The translations under genes and the position numbers were made by a program. The notes below the pieces were generated by a model that had not been told where the DNA came from, searched no databases, and was given only the letters and a program-made list of their open reading frames with translations. From the NCBI RefSeq assembly GCF_005860805.1, contig NZ_VCEJ01000002.1, forward strand, positions 62,001 to 126,000: DNA of 64,000 nucleotides, given 5' to 3'. The stretch comes from Dyadobacter luticola (GTDB lineage Bacteria > Bacteroidota > Bacteroidia > Cytophagales > Spirosomataceae). Below are positions 34,813 to 45,000 of the stretch, in pieces; the first letter of the stretch is position 1; every line of letters begins with the position of its first letter.

Positions 34813-37800
34813 TTAAAAATTCAGGTCGATACCCATGGAAACCAGCCTCGTGCGCGGGTAGGAATAAATTGTATCGATGCCGCGTGCAGTGGTACCATTT
34901 CGTCCGACAATTTCAGGATCAAGGCCTGAATATTTCGTGAAAGTCAGCAGGTTTTGTCCTTGAAAATAAATCCGTAACCCGGTCATTTTCCAGGATTTAG
35001 TCAGCGAAGCGGGCAGGGTATATCCAACTTGCAGGTTGCGCAGTTTCAGAAAAGAACCGTTTTCAACAACAAAATCCGAGATACGGGTGTAGTTCGAATT
35101 CGGGTCGCGCACATAGTTGCCCGATGCGTCGGTAGTCCCGATCCTTGGCTGGCTGGTGAGTCCGCCGCCGTTGAAGAAAGAGGTTTTGAAAATATCGGAA
35201 GTCGTGTTGTAGTCACCCACAAAAAACTGGGTGTAATATTTATTTCCATTAAAAACATCCACACCCTGGATTCCCTGGAACATCGCAGCAAGGTCTAAAC
35301 CTTTCCAGCCGAGGTTGATGGAAAATCCGTAGGTCATTTTCGGCCACGGGTTACCGATGAATGTTTTGTCATCGATCGTGATACGTCCGTCACCATTCAA
35401 ATCCTTGAATTTCAGGTCACCCGCGCCGGTTCCTGCTGCCTGGTAAAACACGCCGGTCGACGATTGCCCCGAGGCGGCCGCTTTTTCCTGCGCACTCTGG
35501 TTCAATGCTGCTACTTCCGCATCGGTTTTGAAAATACCGTCCGTTTTGTATCCGTAGAACTGGCTCAAAGGTTGTCCGGCCTGGGTGCGTGCCACGGTAC
35601 TTTCGAGGTAATCGCCCGCCGCGCCGTCGTTGATCGGGTTATTGTTGGTGCCGCTGAGTTGTTTTACCAGGTTTTTGTTAAAAGACGCATTTACGCTGAA
35701 AGCATAGGTGAAATCCTTCACCCGGCCGCGGTAATCAATCGCCAGCTCGATGCCTTTGTTGCTCATCTGGCCCACATTGGTATACACACTGCTTCCATAA
35801 AAACCCGACGAGGTAGGCACCGGCACCTGGTAAATCATATCCTGCGTCTGGCGGCTGTACCAGTCGGCCGTCAGGTTGAGGCTGTTCCGGAAAAGCCCGA
35901 GGTCGAGGCCGATATCTGTCTGGTTTACCTGCTCCCATTTAATGTTCTGGTTGGGAAGCTGGGCGGTCAGTGCGTAGCCTTTTGAGCGATTACCATCGGG
36001 CAAGCCGAGAATGTTCGTTCCGCCGGTTCCGCCGAAAGACGCCTGGTAGGTGTACTGCGGAATGCTGCTGGTACTTCCCAGTTTTCCATAGCTTCCGCGC
36101 AGTTTAAGGTTCGATACCTGCTCAAAATTGTCACGGATAAAGGCTTCTTCATTCATTTTCCAACCAACTGAAAAAGAAGGGAATACGCCCCATTTGTTCG
36201 CTGGCCCAAACCGGTCGGAACCATCACGGCGCACATTGGCGGTCAGCAGATATTTGCCGGCATAAGTATAGTTGATCCGGCCGAATTGGGACAATAACCT
36301 CGTCTGAGGAAACTCGCCGCCGCTCGCTTTGTACGTGCTCGGGTTGGTGGTCATGCCCAAATTGTAGGTGATCACCTGGAAACCCTGCGCTTCTCCGTGC
36401 AGGTTGCTGAGATCCGATTTGTAAGCTTCATAACCCGCCATGGCCTTGATTTCATGCGGGCCAAAAACTTTGCTGTACGTCAAAACAAAGTTGGCGGTAT
36501 AGTTTTGCGAGTTGCTCAGGTCGCGGCTCAGGAATGCGTTCACATTTTTTAATGTACCAAAATCGTAGGCCTCCGTGAATTTGTAGTTGGTGCCACTGTA
36601 AATCGATGATCCGAATGTAGCCCGCAGGTTCAAACCTTTAAAAATTTCCAGATCAGCGTATAAATTTCCTTCAAGCGCGTACTGAATGTTCTTGGCGTGG
36701 TTGATCAACTCGTTTCCGACCAGGTTGGGGCCGGTAAAGAAGGTGCCCGTTTTGGCCCAGCCGCCTACCGGGTTGCTGGCGTCGTAAACGGGGATCAAAG
36801 GTGCAGAGCGAAATGGGAATGTGCTGGTTTGCACAGGATTAACACCCGTCCGCCAGGCGTACAATGTTTCGCCAACTTTCAATCGGTTTGTTATTTTAAA
36901 ATCAGCATTCGAGCGGATACCGTAGCGGTCAAAATAGTTGTCGATAATGGTACCGCCTTCACGCTGGTAGTTGGCCGAGAGGTAATAATTGGTTTTGGCC
37001 GTCGCGCCGGACAGGGAGAGTGAGTAACTCTGGTCGCTGCCGTTTTGGTAAAGGTCATTTACCCAGTCGTTGTCGGGCAATGTATTCGGGTCGCCCCAGC
37101 TACTGGTATTCACGCCGAATGCAGATTTTGCCTTGATATAATCTGCGGTATTAAGCATTTTATACAAATTCCTCGGCTGGCGTACACCGTAATAAGCATT
37201 GAAATTAATGTTCATTTTATCCAGACCGGTACCTCTTTTGGTGGTCACCAAAACGACTCCACCCGCTGCCTGCGCACCATAAATCGCCGCCGCACTCGCA
37301 TCTTTTAAGACTTCGATGGATTCCACATCCTGCAAATTGAAATTGTTGCCCGCCGACATCCGGATTCCATCCACAATGTACAGCGGCGCCATGCCACCGA
37401 TTGAACCCACCCCGCGCACCACAATGTCCGAACCCGAGCCAGGCGAACCGTCCGTCCGCGTTACCTGCACGCCTGCCGCACGTCCCTGCAATGCTTCGCT
37501 GACGCTGCGCACAGGCAGACTTTTAATATCCTCGGCTTTAACAGAAGAGACCGAGCCGGTCAGGTCGGAGCGTTTTTGCGTACCGTAACCTACCACGACA
37601 ATTTCTTCCAACGCTTTGTCATTGATTTTCAGCGTCACATCCAGCATCGCCCGCCTGCCTACCACAATTTCCTGGGATGTATAACCCACAAAAGAGAAGA
37701 TTAGCACTGCGTCCGGATCGGAGATTTCAATGTTATATGCGCCGTTTTCATTGGTGGAAGTGCCTCGCTGCGTGCCTTTTTGCACAATGTTTACGCCCGG

Positions 37801-38388
37801 TAAAGCCTCACCTTTTTCGTCGGTAACCTTTCCCTGCACATTGATATCAAACATATTTTCTGGCCGGATCTTCTCCTGAATGCTTTCCAGCATCCGCTGC
37901 TCAATGCCCGGATCACTGAAATAAGCCATCGGCAACCTCACCTCCGTCGAGCTGACCGGTTTCTTGTTAGCTTCTTTCTTCTTTTTTACGATAATTGTCT
38001 TATCTACAATGTTATAGGTCAATGCCTGTTTAGCAAAACATGCGTCCAGCACCTCTTTCAAAGGCGCATTATTCACATCAATATTGACCTTCTCCGCCTT
38101 TTCCAGCATATCGAGGTCACAAATAAAAAGATAGCCAGTCTGCTTCCGCACCGATTTGAGCACTTCCAGCAGCGAGGCGTTCTTTTTTTGCAGGCTCACC
38201 TGTTGCGCGAAAGTGTTGTCTGCCAGCACTTGCAGCGTTCCAATCAGGAGCAGTATCGCGGTTAATCTCATGGTCAGGAATACTTTGCCGAGATTTACCC
38301 GGCCCGTGATGGCGGCACCGATCCTGAGGGAACGTTTACGTATATACGCTACCCCAAGGACGGTTTTGCCCTTGTATACAAATTTCAT
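34813..38388 (-). CDS. SusC/RagA family TonB-dependent receptor with STN domain
   Basis: 1191 residues from ATG 38388; the frame opens at 38436, but the extra 16 residues are not conserved. Domain order: N-terminal membrane/signal region to about 65, STN secretin-like domain (LLEVLKSVRKQTGYLFI), carboxypeptidase-like domain (VQGKVTDEKGEALPGVNIV), TonB-box region and plug (ALEEIVVVGYGTQKRSDLTG), then a 22-strand barrel to the final MGIDLNF. STN-bearing receptors signal through FecR to an ECF sigma factor, and both genes lie directly upstream here. It imports a substrate with the SusD partner. Confidence 0.93.
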   Translation of the reverse strand: MKFVYKGKTVLGVAYIRKRSLRIGAAITGRVNLGKVFLTMRLTAILLLIGTLQVLADNTFAQQVSLQKKNASLLEVLKSVRKQTGYLFICDLDMLEKAEKVNIDVNNAPLKEVLDACFAKQALTYNIVDKTIIVKKKKEANKKPVSSTEVRLPMAYFSDPGIEQRMLESIQEKIRPENMFDINVQGKVTDEKGEALPGVNIVQKGTQRGTSTNENGAYNIEISDPDAVLIFSFVGYTSQEIVVGRRAMLDVTLKINDKALEEIVVVGYGTQKRSDLTGSVSSVKAEDIKSLPVRSVSEALQGRAAGVQVTRTDGSPGSGSDIVVRGVGSIGGMAPLYIVDGIRMSAGNNFNLQDVESIEVLKDASAAAIYGAQAAGGVVLVTTKRGTGLDKMNINFNAYYGVRQPRNLYKMLNTADYIKAKSAFGVNTSSWGDPNTLPDNDWVNDLYQNGSDQSYSLSLSGATAKTNYYLSANYQREGGTIIDNYFDRYGIRSNADFKITNRLKVGETLYAWRTGVNPVQTSTFPFRSAPLIPVYDASNPVGGWAKTGTFFTGPNLVGNELINHAKNIQYALEGNLYADLEIFKGLNLRATFGSSIYSGTNYKFTEAYDFGTLKNVNAFLSRDLSNSQNYTANFVLTYSKVFGPHEIKAMAGYEAYKSDLSNLHGEAQGFQVITYNLGMTTNPSTYKASGGEFPQTRLLSQFGRINYTYAGKYLLTANVRRDGSDRFGPANKWGVFPSFSVGWKMNEEAFIRDNFEQVSNLKLRGSYGKLGSTSSIPQYTYQASFGGTGGTNILGLPDGNRSKGYALTAQLPNQNIKWEQVNQTDIGLDLGLFRNSLNLTADWYSRQTQDMIYQVPVPTSSGFYGSSVYTNVGQMSNKGIELAIDYRGRVKDFTYAFSVNASFNKNLVKQLSGTNNNPINDGAAGDYLESTVARTQAGQPLSQFYGYKTDGIFKTDAEVAALNQSAQEKAAASGQSSTGVFYQAAGTGAGDLKFKDLNGDGRITIDDKTFIGNPWPKMTYGFSINLGWKGLDLAAMFQGIQGVDVFNGNKYYTQFFVGDYNTTSDIFKTSFFNGGGLTSQPRIGTTDASGNYVRDPNSNYTRISDFVVENGSFLKLRNLQVGYTLPASLTKSWKMTGLRIYFQGQNLLTFTKYSGLDPEIVGRNGTTARGIDTIYSYPRTRLVSMGIDLNF

Positions 38389-38557
38389 AGTTTTGTATGC
38401 TTGATTAAGGTTAATGTTTCGTTGTCCAATGATCAAAGATCAATCAGGTGAAGCCGGGTGCGGTCGCAACGCATCCGGCTTTTTGATTCATCCGGTAATG
38501 TTCTTCAGGAAGAATTTACAGGTTTCATAATGAGAGGTTTAGGGTTAGGAATCGTTG

Positions 38558-39799
38558 TCAGTCTGTGTTTTTAACGGTGATTTTTCTATCCTCGATCCGG
38601 AACTGGATGCCGCCGGTCAGTTCCAGCATTTTAAGTACTTCCGACACATTGTTTTTCCTCGAAATCGTTCCTGCGAAAGATTTCTTCTCCACATTGCCTT
38701 CATAAGTCACGTCGAGGTCGTACCAGCGGGAAATCTGCCGCATGATCTCCCTAATATTGCCATTAAATTCAAAACGGCCCTCTTTCCAGGCTACCACACT
38801 TTCGGTATCTACCAGTTTCACGGCAATGTTCGGCTGCTGCTCGCCAAACGCAATCCGCGCCTGCTGGCCTGGCGACAAGATCTTAGCCACATCACCTTTT
38901 TCCACTTTAACCGAACCTTCTAGTAAGGTGGTCTGAATGTTGGCCTCTTCACAATACGATGAAATGTTGAAATGTGTCCCTAGGACAGTGATTTCAGTGG
39001 GGCGATCATTGTTCCGCCGGTCGAGTATCCGCACTTGGAAAGGCATTTTCTTATTTTTCTCCACTTCAAAATATACTTCTCCGCTCATTTCCACATGCCT
39101 CATGCTGCCTGTAAAAGCAGTAGGATAGCGCAGGCTCGACCCTGCGTTTAGCCACGCACGTGTGCCGTCGGGCAGCACGATTTTATACTGACCCCCAAGA
39201 GGCGTCCGCAGTACATTGTAAGTAATCGAGTCCGGTTTCTCAGGTGACGTACTGTAAGTGATCTGGCCGATAGTTTTATTGATAGTTACCCACGGCTGCC
39301 CGGCCAGGTTTTCGCTGGTCGCGGTGGTAAGGTCGATGGAATCACCGTTTGCCAGGGTAAGGCTTGCCCTGGTGCCACCCGCCGGGGCATCTTCGCCGTA
39401 AACACTTTTCAAAACGGCCACCGGAAGCTGCTTTTGCTCTTTTTTATTGAGCCACTGATAACCTCCGTACAGCAGCAGCAATGTTACCGCCGCAGCGGCG
39501 AGGCGGGCCACCCACAAATACCGGAGCGGCGCGGGTGATTCGGCATATTCTTCATTTTTTTCTGGTTCTTCTATTTTTGGAGAAGTTGCCGTAAAAATGG
39601 ACGAAAGGATATCATCGGCCATCTCGCGCGACAAATGATGTTCCGCATGGTCGTCGCGGATCAGCCGATCGATCAGGCCGTTGATCTGCTCCCGGTTCTC
39701 GTCAAGTAACAAGAGGGACATCAGCTCATCATGTTCTTGGCCGGTAATGTTTTTTTCACAATACCGGAAAAACAGATCGTCCAGGCGCTGGCTTTGCAT
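38558..39799 (-). CDS. FecR-family anti-sigma factor
   Basis: 413 residues. A cytoplasmic sigma-binding N-domain (about 1-95) is followed by one transmembrane helix (WVARLAAAAVTLLLLYGGYQWL, about 95-116) and the periplasmic FecR domain (TPLGGQYKIVLPDGTRAWLNAGSSLRYP, about 200-227), with the DUF4974-like end (FEFNGNIREIMRQISRWYDLDVTYEG). It holds the sigma factor until the STN domain of the SusC protein reports substrate. It lies between the sigma gene (101 bp) and susC (169 bp). Confidence 0.93.
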   Translation of the reverse strand: MQSQRLDDLFFRYCEKNITGQEHDELMSLLLLDENREQINGLIDRLIRDDHAEHHLSREMADDILSSIFTATSPKIEEPEKNEEYAESPAPLRYLWVARLAAAAVTLLLLYGGYQWLNKKEQKQLPVAVLKSVYGEDAPAGGTRASLTLANGDSIDLTTATSENLAGQPWVTINKTIGQITYSTSPEKPDSITYNVLRTPLGGQYKIVLPDGTRAWLNAGSSLRYPTAFTGSMRHVEMSGEVYFEVEKNKKMPFQVRILDRRNNDRPTEITVLGTHFNISSYCEEANIQTTLLEGSVKVEKGDVAKILSPGQQARIAFGEQQPNIAVKLVDTESVVAWKEGRFEFNGNIREIMRQISRWYDLDVTYEGNVEKKSFAGTISRKNNVSEVLKMLELTGGIQFRIEDRKITVKNTD

Positions 39800-39900
39800 A
39801 GGTGGAATCGGGGTAATATCTGAGCTTTTTCAGACCTTCACCCATAAAGACTCCCGCCGCGGAAGTTTGGGGGACAATAAGATTAAAAAAAGTTAAAAAA

Positions 39901-40494
39901 TTATTTTACCAAGAGGAGCAGTAGCCAGGATAGGGTCATTCCCAGTTTTAATTTACTATAAGCACGAATGTGGCGCAAGGCGCGGGAGAGGTGGGTTTTG
40001 ACTGTTTCGGATGAAATGCGCAGCATTTTTGCAATTTCATCGCGTTTCAATTCCTGTTCTTTACTTAAAAGATAGATCTGTTTTTGCTGCGCCGGTAACA
40101 ATTCTACCGCTTCATGCAGGATCTGGTCCATTTCCTGGTCAATGATGCGGTTGTAGGTACTGTCTTCGGACGACGGCATTTCCAGTTGCAGGTCGTCGAC
40201 AAGCTGCTGCTGGCGCGCCATTTTTTTCATCGCAGAAAAAACATGGTTTCGCGTCATGATAAAAAGGTAATCTTCAAAATCCTGGATTTCAGGGAGTGTT
40301 TCTTTTTTAACCCAGAGTTTGAGAAAAATATCCTGGACTACTTCCTCAGCCAGGAATGTGGACCTGGTAAGGCGGAGCGCGACGGAGTAAATTTTGTTGC
40401 GATACCCATGAAACAGCGCGGCAAAGGCTTTTTCGCTGCCCGATGCTGCCTGTGCGAGCAGCTCTGTTTCACTATATAAGGAATCGATTTTCAA
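39901..40494 (-). CDS. ECF-type RNA polymerase sigma-70 factor
   Basis: 197 residues with sigma region 2 (FAALFHGYRNKIYSVALRLT...EVVQDIFLKLWVKKETL) and region 4 (LLPAQQKQIYLLSKEQELKRDEIAKMLRISSETVKTHLSRALRHIR). It belongs to the Bacteroidota group that pairs with FecR. An unusual hydrophobic tail (LGMTLSWLLLLLVK) could touch the membrane. It heads the ECF-FecR-SusC-SusD cascade and a TAACTTTG element lies just upstream. Confidence 0.93.
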   Translation of the reverse strand: MKIDSLYSETELLAQAASGSEKAFAALFHGYRNKIYSVALRLTRSTFLAEEVVQDIFLKLWVKKETLPEIQDFEDYLFIMTRNHVFSAMKKMARQQQLVDDLQLEMPSSEDSTYNRIIDQEMDQILHEAVELLPAQQKQIYLLSKEQELKRDEIAKMLRISSETVKTHLSRALRHIRAYSKLKLGMTLSWLLLLLVK

Positions 40495-40516
40495 TGTTGG
40501 AAAGAAACAGCCTGCT

Positions 40517-40524
40517 CAAAGTTA
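40517..40524 (-). promoter_or_regulatory. Candidate -7 element of the ECF sigma gene
   Basis: On the reverse strand TAACTTTG matches TAnnTTTG, 22 bp before the start codon at 40494. A TTG at the usual distance is not present, so the call is weak. Confidence 0.4.
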
Positions 40525-40603
40525 ATAGCGTAAGGCAATAAATAGGAAAATATAGCTATTAAATGTCAATATTTTAAACGAAGGCTGCAAGCGTTTTCAA
40601 AAT

Positions 40604-40639
40604 ACAACCGTCCCGAACGCACGCATTCAGGACGGTTGT
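40604..40639 (-). terminator. Terminator after the DUF2911 gene
   Basis: ACAACCGTCC (40604-40613) pairs perfectly with GGACGGTTGT (40630-40639), and the stem extends inward through GAACGC/GCATTC-type pairs with wobble. On the reverse strand it is followed by ATTTTGAAAA. It lies 44 bp past the DUF2911 stop. Confidence 0.75.
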
Positions 40640-40683
40640 AAAGACATTCGACACCTACCCGAGCGAACATTATTTAATCATCA

Positions 40684-41223
40684 TTATTTGATCGCCACCG
40701 GTACTTCCGTGTTTTCCCAGCGCAGCACGAAGCCTTTTGAAGTTACCTCATACATCAGTTTTTCGTTCATGGAAGCACTTTTCGCAGGTTTTGCTTTCAC
40801 GGTAAGCACATCTTTGGATGCGTCTTTCGAAGTGTCCCCGCCGCGTTTGATACCCCACTGACCGGTTTCGGAGTTGAAAATAAATGACCATTCTTTTTCG
40901 CCTGGCTGTGCGTACAAGCTGTATTTGCCGGCAGCAAGTTTTTTGCCTTCCACCATAATGTCCTTATCGGTTTCAAAAATGGTCGCTTCGTTTGCACCAG
41001 CGCGCCATACTTTGTCGTAAGGGACCAGCTCACCAAATATCTTGCGTCCTTTCACCGATGGACTGGAATAGTTGATGGTAATGGTAGCTCCACCCACTTT
41101 TCCCGACGCGGTCATCGGCGGGCTTGGGCGGCTAGCCTTATCTTGCTGCGCCCAGGCAGCCACCGACAAAAACATGCACAATGCACCCAGGATCATTCCT
41201 TTTGAAATCATTTTGTTTTTCAT
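40684..41223 (-). CDS. Secreted DUF2911-family protein
   Basis: 179 residues with a signal peptide ending in AWAQ (about 26). The body carries the family text ASGKVGGATITINYSSPSVKGRKIFG, VPYDKVWRAGANEATIFETDKDI and LAAGKYSLYAQPGEKEWSFIFN, which together identify DUF2911. These are small periplasmic beta-rich proteins of unknown function common in Bacteroidota. It is transcribed alone; the divergent YcxB-like gene lies across a 10-bp repeat array. Confidence 0.88.
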   Translation of the reverse strand: MKNKMISKGMILGALCMFLSVAAWAQQDKASRPSPPMTASGKVGGATITINYSSPSVKGRKIFGELVPYDKVWRAGANEATIFETDKDIMVEGKKLAAGKYSLYAQPGEKEWSFIFNSETGQWGIKRGGDTSKDASKDVLTVKAKPAKSASMNEKLMYEVTSKGFVLRWENTEVPVAIK

Positions 41224-41316
41224 GATACGCTTGTTAGTGGTTGAACTCCTCTTTAAAAATTAATTAAATATCGCGAATTGTGACAATAAGCAAGGTAGTC
41301 CGCTTGTTCAAATTTT

Positions 41317-41466
41317 GTCATTTTATGGTCATTTGTTGTCATTGATAGTCATTTGTAGTTATTTGTTGTCAGGTATGGTCAGATGTTGTCTTGAACTTTA
41401 AGGTAAAAGCGACCTCTAAACAATAAATGACTACACCTGACTATAATTGACAACAAATGGCAACTA
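41317..41466. repeat. 10-bp iteron array with inverted second half
   Basis: Direct units of GTCATTTGTT type start at 41317 (an 11-bp unit) and then every 10 bp at 41328, 41338, 41348, 41358, 41368, 41378 and 41388. After a 30-bp gap the reverse complement pattern appears at 41427-41466 in four 10-bp units (ATGACTACAC, CTGACTATAA, TTGACAACAA, ATGGCAACTA). It fills most of the divergent promoter region between the DUF2911 and YcxB-like genes. Confidence 0.85.
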
Positions 41467-41485
41467 CCTCGAACCCACTTCCTAT

Positions 41486-42001
41486 ATGAATGAAATCCCC
41501 TTCCAATTAACCGCAGAAGAGCTTTACCGCGGCTTGATCGCCCTGGCCCGGACGCGGCTTATTACCAAAATGTTCCGGATTTTAGGCATGGTCTTACTGG
41601 CCGTGTTGGTTTTCATTACGGTGGTGATGATTAAGGACGGTAACTTTCAGTTTACTTCGGGATATGTTGTGACGCTTCTGCTTGCAGTGTACGGTTATTT
41701 CCTGCCCGAAATTTCTGCTAGAATCCAGGCGCCATCGATGGTTAAATCCCAAAACCCTATCGTGCAGCCGATGAAATTGTCTGTCCACAAAACCTACTAC
41801 GTGCTCACCGGCGAAAATTTCACCAACAGGCTCACCTACGAAAAAATGCATTCCGCAGTTGAAACCGAAGAATTTTTCCTCCTGAAAACCTCCGAAGGTT
41901 CTGGACAGATGATCCCGAAACGAATTTTCACACCCGAGCAGATCGCGCAGTTGAAGGCGATTTTGCTGGATGTGAATGGGTTGAAGGTAAAGTTTTTGTA
42001 G
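41486..42001 (+). CDS. YcxB-like membrane protein
   Basis: 171 residues from ATG 41486. A TTG at 41447 in the same frame lies in the repeat array and is not a convincing start. Two adjacent hydrophobic helices (about 30-75) follow a short N-terminus (FQLTAEELYRGLIALAR), and the C-terminal part has the YcxB-type pattern YYVLTGENFTNRLTYEKMHSAVETEEFFLLKT and PKRIFTPEQIAQLKAIL. The role of this family is unknown. Its stop lies 3 bp from the convergent stop of the giant protease. Confidence 0.7.
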   Translation: MNEIPFQLTAEELYRGLIALARTRLITKMFRILGMVLLAVLVFITVVMIKDGNFQFTSGYVVTLLLAVYGYFLPEISARIQAPSMVKSQNPIVQPMKLSVHKTYYVLTGENFTNRLTYEKMHSAVETEEFFLLKTSEGSGQMIPKRIFTPEQIAQLKAILLDVNGLKVKFL

Positions 42002-42004
42002 GGG

Positions 42005-45000
42005 TTATTGTTTGAGGATTTTAAAAGTTTGCTTCTGCTCCCCGGCGATGACTTCCAGCAAGTAAATTCCTGTCGGTAATTTTTCTTTTGATAGATCGAT
42101 GGTTTTGACCTGCACAGAGCCAGTAGCATTCAATGTTTCATTTTTAACCAACCGTCCGCCTGTCTCGAAGACATTGATTTTCACTTCCTGATCTTTTTCA
42201 CCTTTCAACTCAACCTGGAAAAAATCACGCGAAGGATTCGGATACAATTTCCAGACAATATCCTGATAATTCACGGAGCGGATAGCAGAATAGCTAAATG
42301 TCTGATCCGTATCCACCATTTTCAACCGATAATACCTCGTCCCCGCCGGATTTTTAACACGATCCGTAAATGTATAAACCTGCTGCGCCACCGAAAGTCC
42401 AAACCCTTTCGCCTCGCCAATTTTAGTAAAAAGCTGCTTCCTGACCTGCATTTCATCTTCCGCCACCTCAATTTCAAAATGGCTGAAATCTTTTTCAGAA
42501 GCCGTCGTCCATTTCAGCTGCACATCATGGGAAAGGTCAGTGCCGCCGACCCGTTTCGCCGAAAAACTGATCAGATCCACCGGCAGCGACGAGCCCTGCC
42601 CGATATAATCATTTGCAAACCAGAATTCCGAAAAGTTTTTGGCTTTGAATTCAAAATAATATCCTTTCCCATAAGGCACCTTCGTAACCTGCGCCGAAGG
42701 GATGAATGTCCAGGTTTTAGCCGCATTGTTCAGCAGGTTTCCATCCTCATTCGTCCCGGAATATTGCGTAATCGCCAGGTCATAAGCGTTTTGGGGTCTT
42801 TGGACGCCGGTTTTGTCCGGGGCCGAGATGAGTCTTTCGATTTCGGTGTCGGTAATGTAGAGGCGGACGGTGACGGGCTCTGCTAAGTCGCCGCTGGTTT
42901 TAACAATAGTAAAGTTTTTATCAAGATAATATTGCCCGTTGCTGATCCGGACAGCCTGCTGATTCAGAAAACTGCGCACCGAGACATTTGATATTAACTG
43001 ATTTTCTGACTTGAGGGATGCGATTATTTTATTATCGTTACTAATGAAACTTTCATAGTAATAATTTAGGACTTCTGATTTAGTAACCGGAACTGTGTTT
43101 ACACCTTCGCTGATTTCATTTTCAAATTCATAGATGTGAATGTCGTCAATTGCAATTCCCTCTCTAACCACAGCACTATTACTTTTGAAAACAAAACGGA
43201 ACCTGACAACCGGGAAATTAAAACTAGGCAGCACAACAGAACAAACATGCCATCTGGAATAACCGGAAACATTCCAGCTCCCCAGGCCGTTACTCTCCAC
43301 ATTGTACCAATTCGTGCCATCACCCCTGGAACCCAGACGGGTCCAGTCGCCGCCATCTGTAATGTATTCAACATAAAATTCGTCACAATTACCACCGGGG
43401 CAATTTTCAATATCGATGGACGCACTGAAACTCAATGCAGGATTTCTGACATTCCCCAAGTAAAAGCATGACGAGTACAGATAAGAAAGCTCATTGTTAT
43501 TATAATTGCCTTTCAAATTGGTTTTCCACACATTTTTACCACTTGCGGCTTTTTTTAAATGTTCCGAATTTGGGGTGCCATACTCCCAGGAATTATTAGT
43601 ACCGCCAGAAAACCAGTTGCCATCACTATCTTCAAAGTTTTCCAGATAAGGAAACTGGTTTATCTGAGGCGACATCCTGAGGGTAACCTCGCTGGAATCG
43701 TTGTCAGGGTGGTTGTCATATGATTTCTCCGTCCAGACTTTGACCTTGTAGGTTTTGAAATAGTATCCGACATATCTCGCCCTAATTTCAAAAATTGTAT
43801 CGGTATGCGCCTTGATCGATGGGATTGTTCCCTCGTACAAATACCCTACTTGACTTTGGGCTTTTACAGGAATGTCATAGCAATCTTCTGAGCCGTTGTT
43901 TTTCACTTTAATCGAAATGGTCGGGACTTCTTCGTTCCAGCACGACTTGACGGATGGCTGCATGATCTCAACCAATTCAATGTCTTGTTCTACCTTGTAA
44001 ATCCGTATATCGTCATACGTGTAGCCATCTCCACTTTCGTCGGGAAGAGCTGGGCTGTATCCATATTGCCCTAAGCGAATTTGAAAAGTCTGCGAGAATT
44101 CCTGATTGTTCAATTTTAGCAACTCGCTTAAATTGGCTTTGTAGAGCTGATAACCCTGGGAAGAAGAAAGCTGATTTTGTTGGCCGAAGATCTGAATCCA
44201 GTTGTTTGTCTCGTTGCCTCTAATAAAGATGGAGTTGCCATCATAAGTGTATTCTCCATGACTTTTGAATGCAAAACTTAACCGGATATCGTCGGCATCA
44301 ACATGGTAGCCGGAAAGGTTGTAGGTTCCGGTCAGGAAATTCTGATTAGCGCCTGCATCGGGCAAATATTTTTTTACATCGAGGGTTATGGCCCTGTTTC
44401 CCGAATACGCATTACCGGGTGACATGGCTGTCCTAAGCCGTCCATTTGGCCGCGAGTTTGAAAAATCAAATTTTTCCGCACCATCCAGACCAATTACGGG
44501 GCCATAGATTTCCTGATCCGGCATGGCATCGAACTGTTCCAAATAGGGCAATGCAAGCGGCGCATTATCCAGATGCTTGAAATCCCGTTCGAGCGCATTG
44601 TTTGTCTCTACCTGGTCGCCGTTTTTTTTCACATAAACCCTTAAATGATAGGAGCGGAATGCACGCACATCGACCTTTTTTGTAAATGTGTATTCGAGAG
44701 CTTGACCTCCCGCGATATTGGTATTGATCGTTTCCCAGTAAACCGGTGCTGATTTATCGCCGAGTGCATAACCTACTTCGATCGGGCCGTTGGTTGGCTG
44801 ATCGTCCAGGTTTTTCAATCGGATTTTAATGGGCTCCTCGGCGTTCAGGTCTGTCGAGGTGTATTTCCGACCTGATTTAGCCGGCGAAATAATCGATTCC
44901 ATCAGCATATCATTGTCAGAAATACTGCCGGCGCAGGTTCCACCGTCAGGTTTCCGGCTTACGGCTACGCCGCGTCGGCCCGGCGTCCCATCCTTCCGCG

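Noticed and set aside
41317..41466. CRISPR array
   Set aside because: The 10-bp units follow one another without unique spacers and there are no cas genes.
41447..41486. An upstream TTG start for the YcxB-like gene
   Set aside because: It lies in the 10-bp repeat array, and the conserved protein text begins at ATG 41486.
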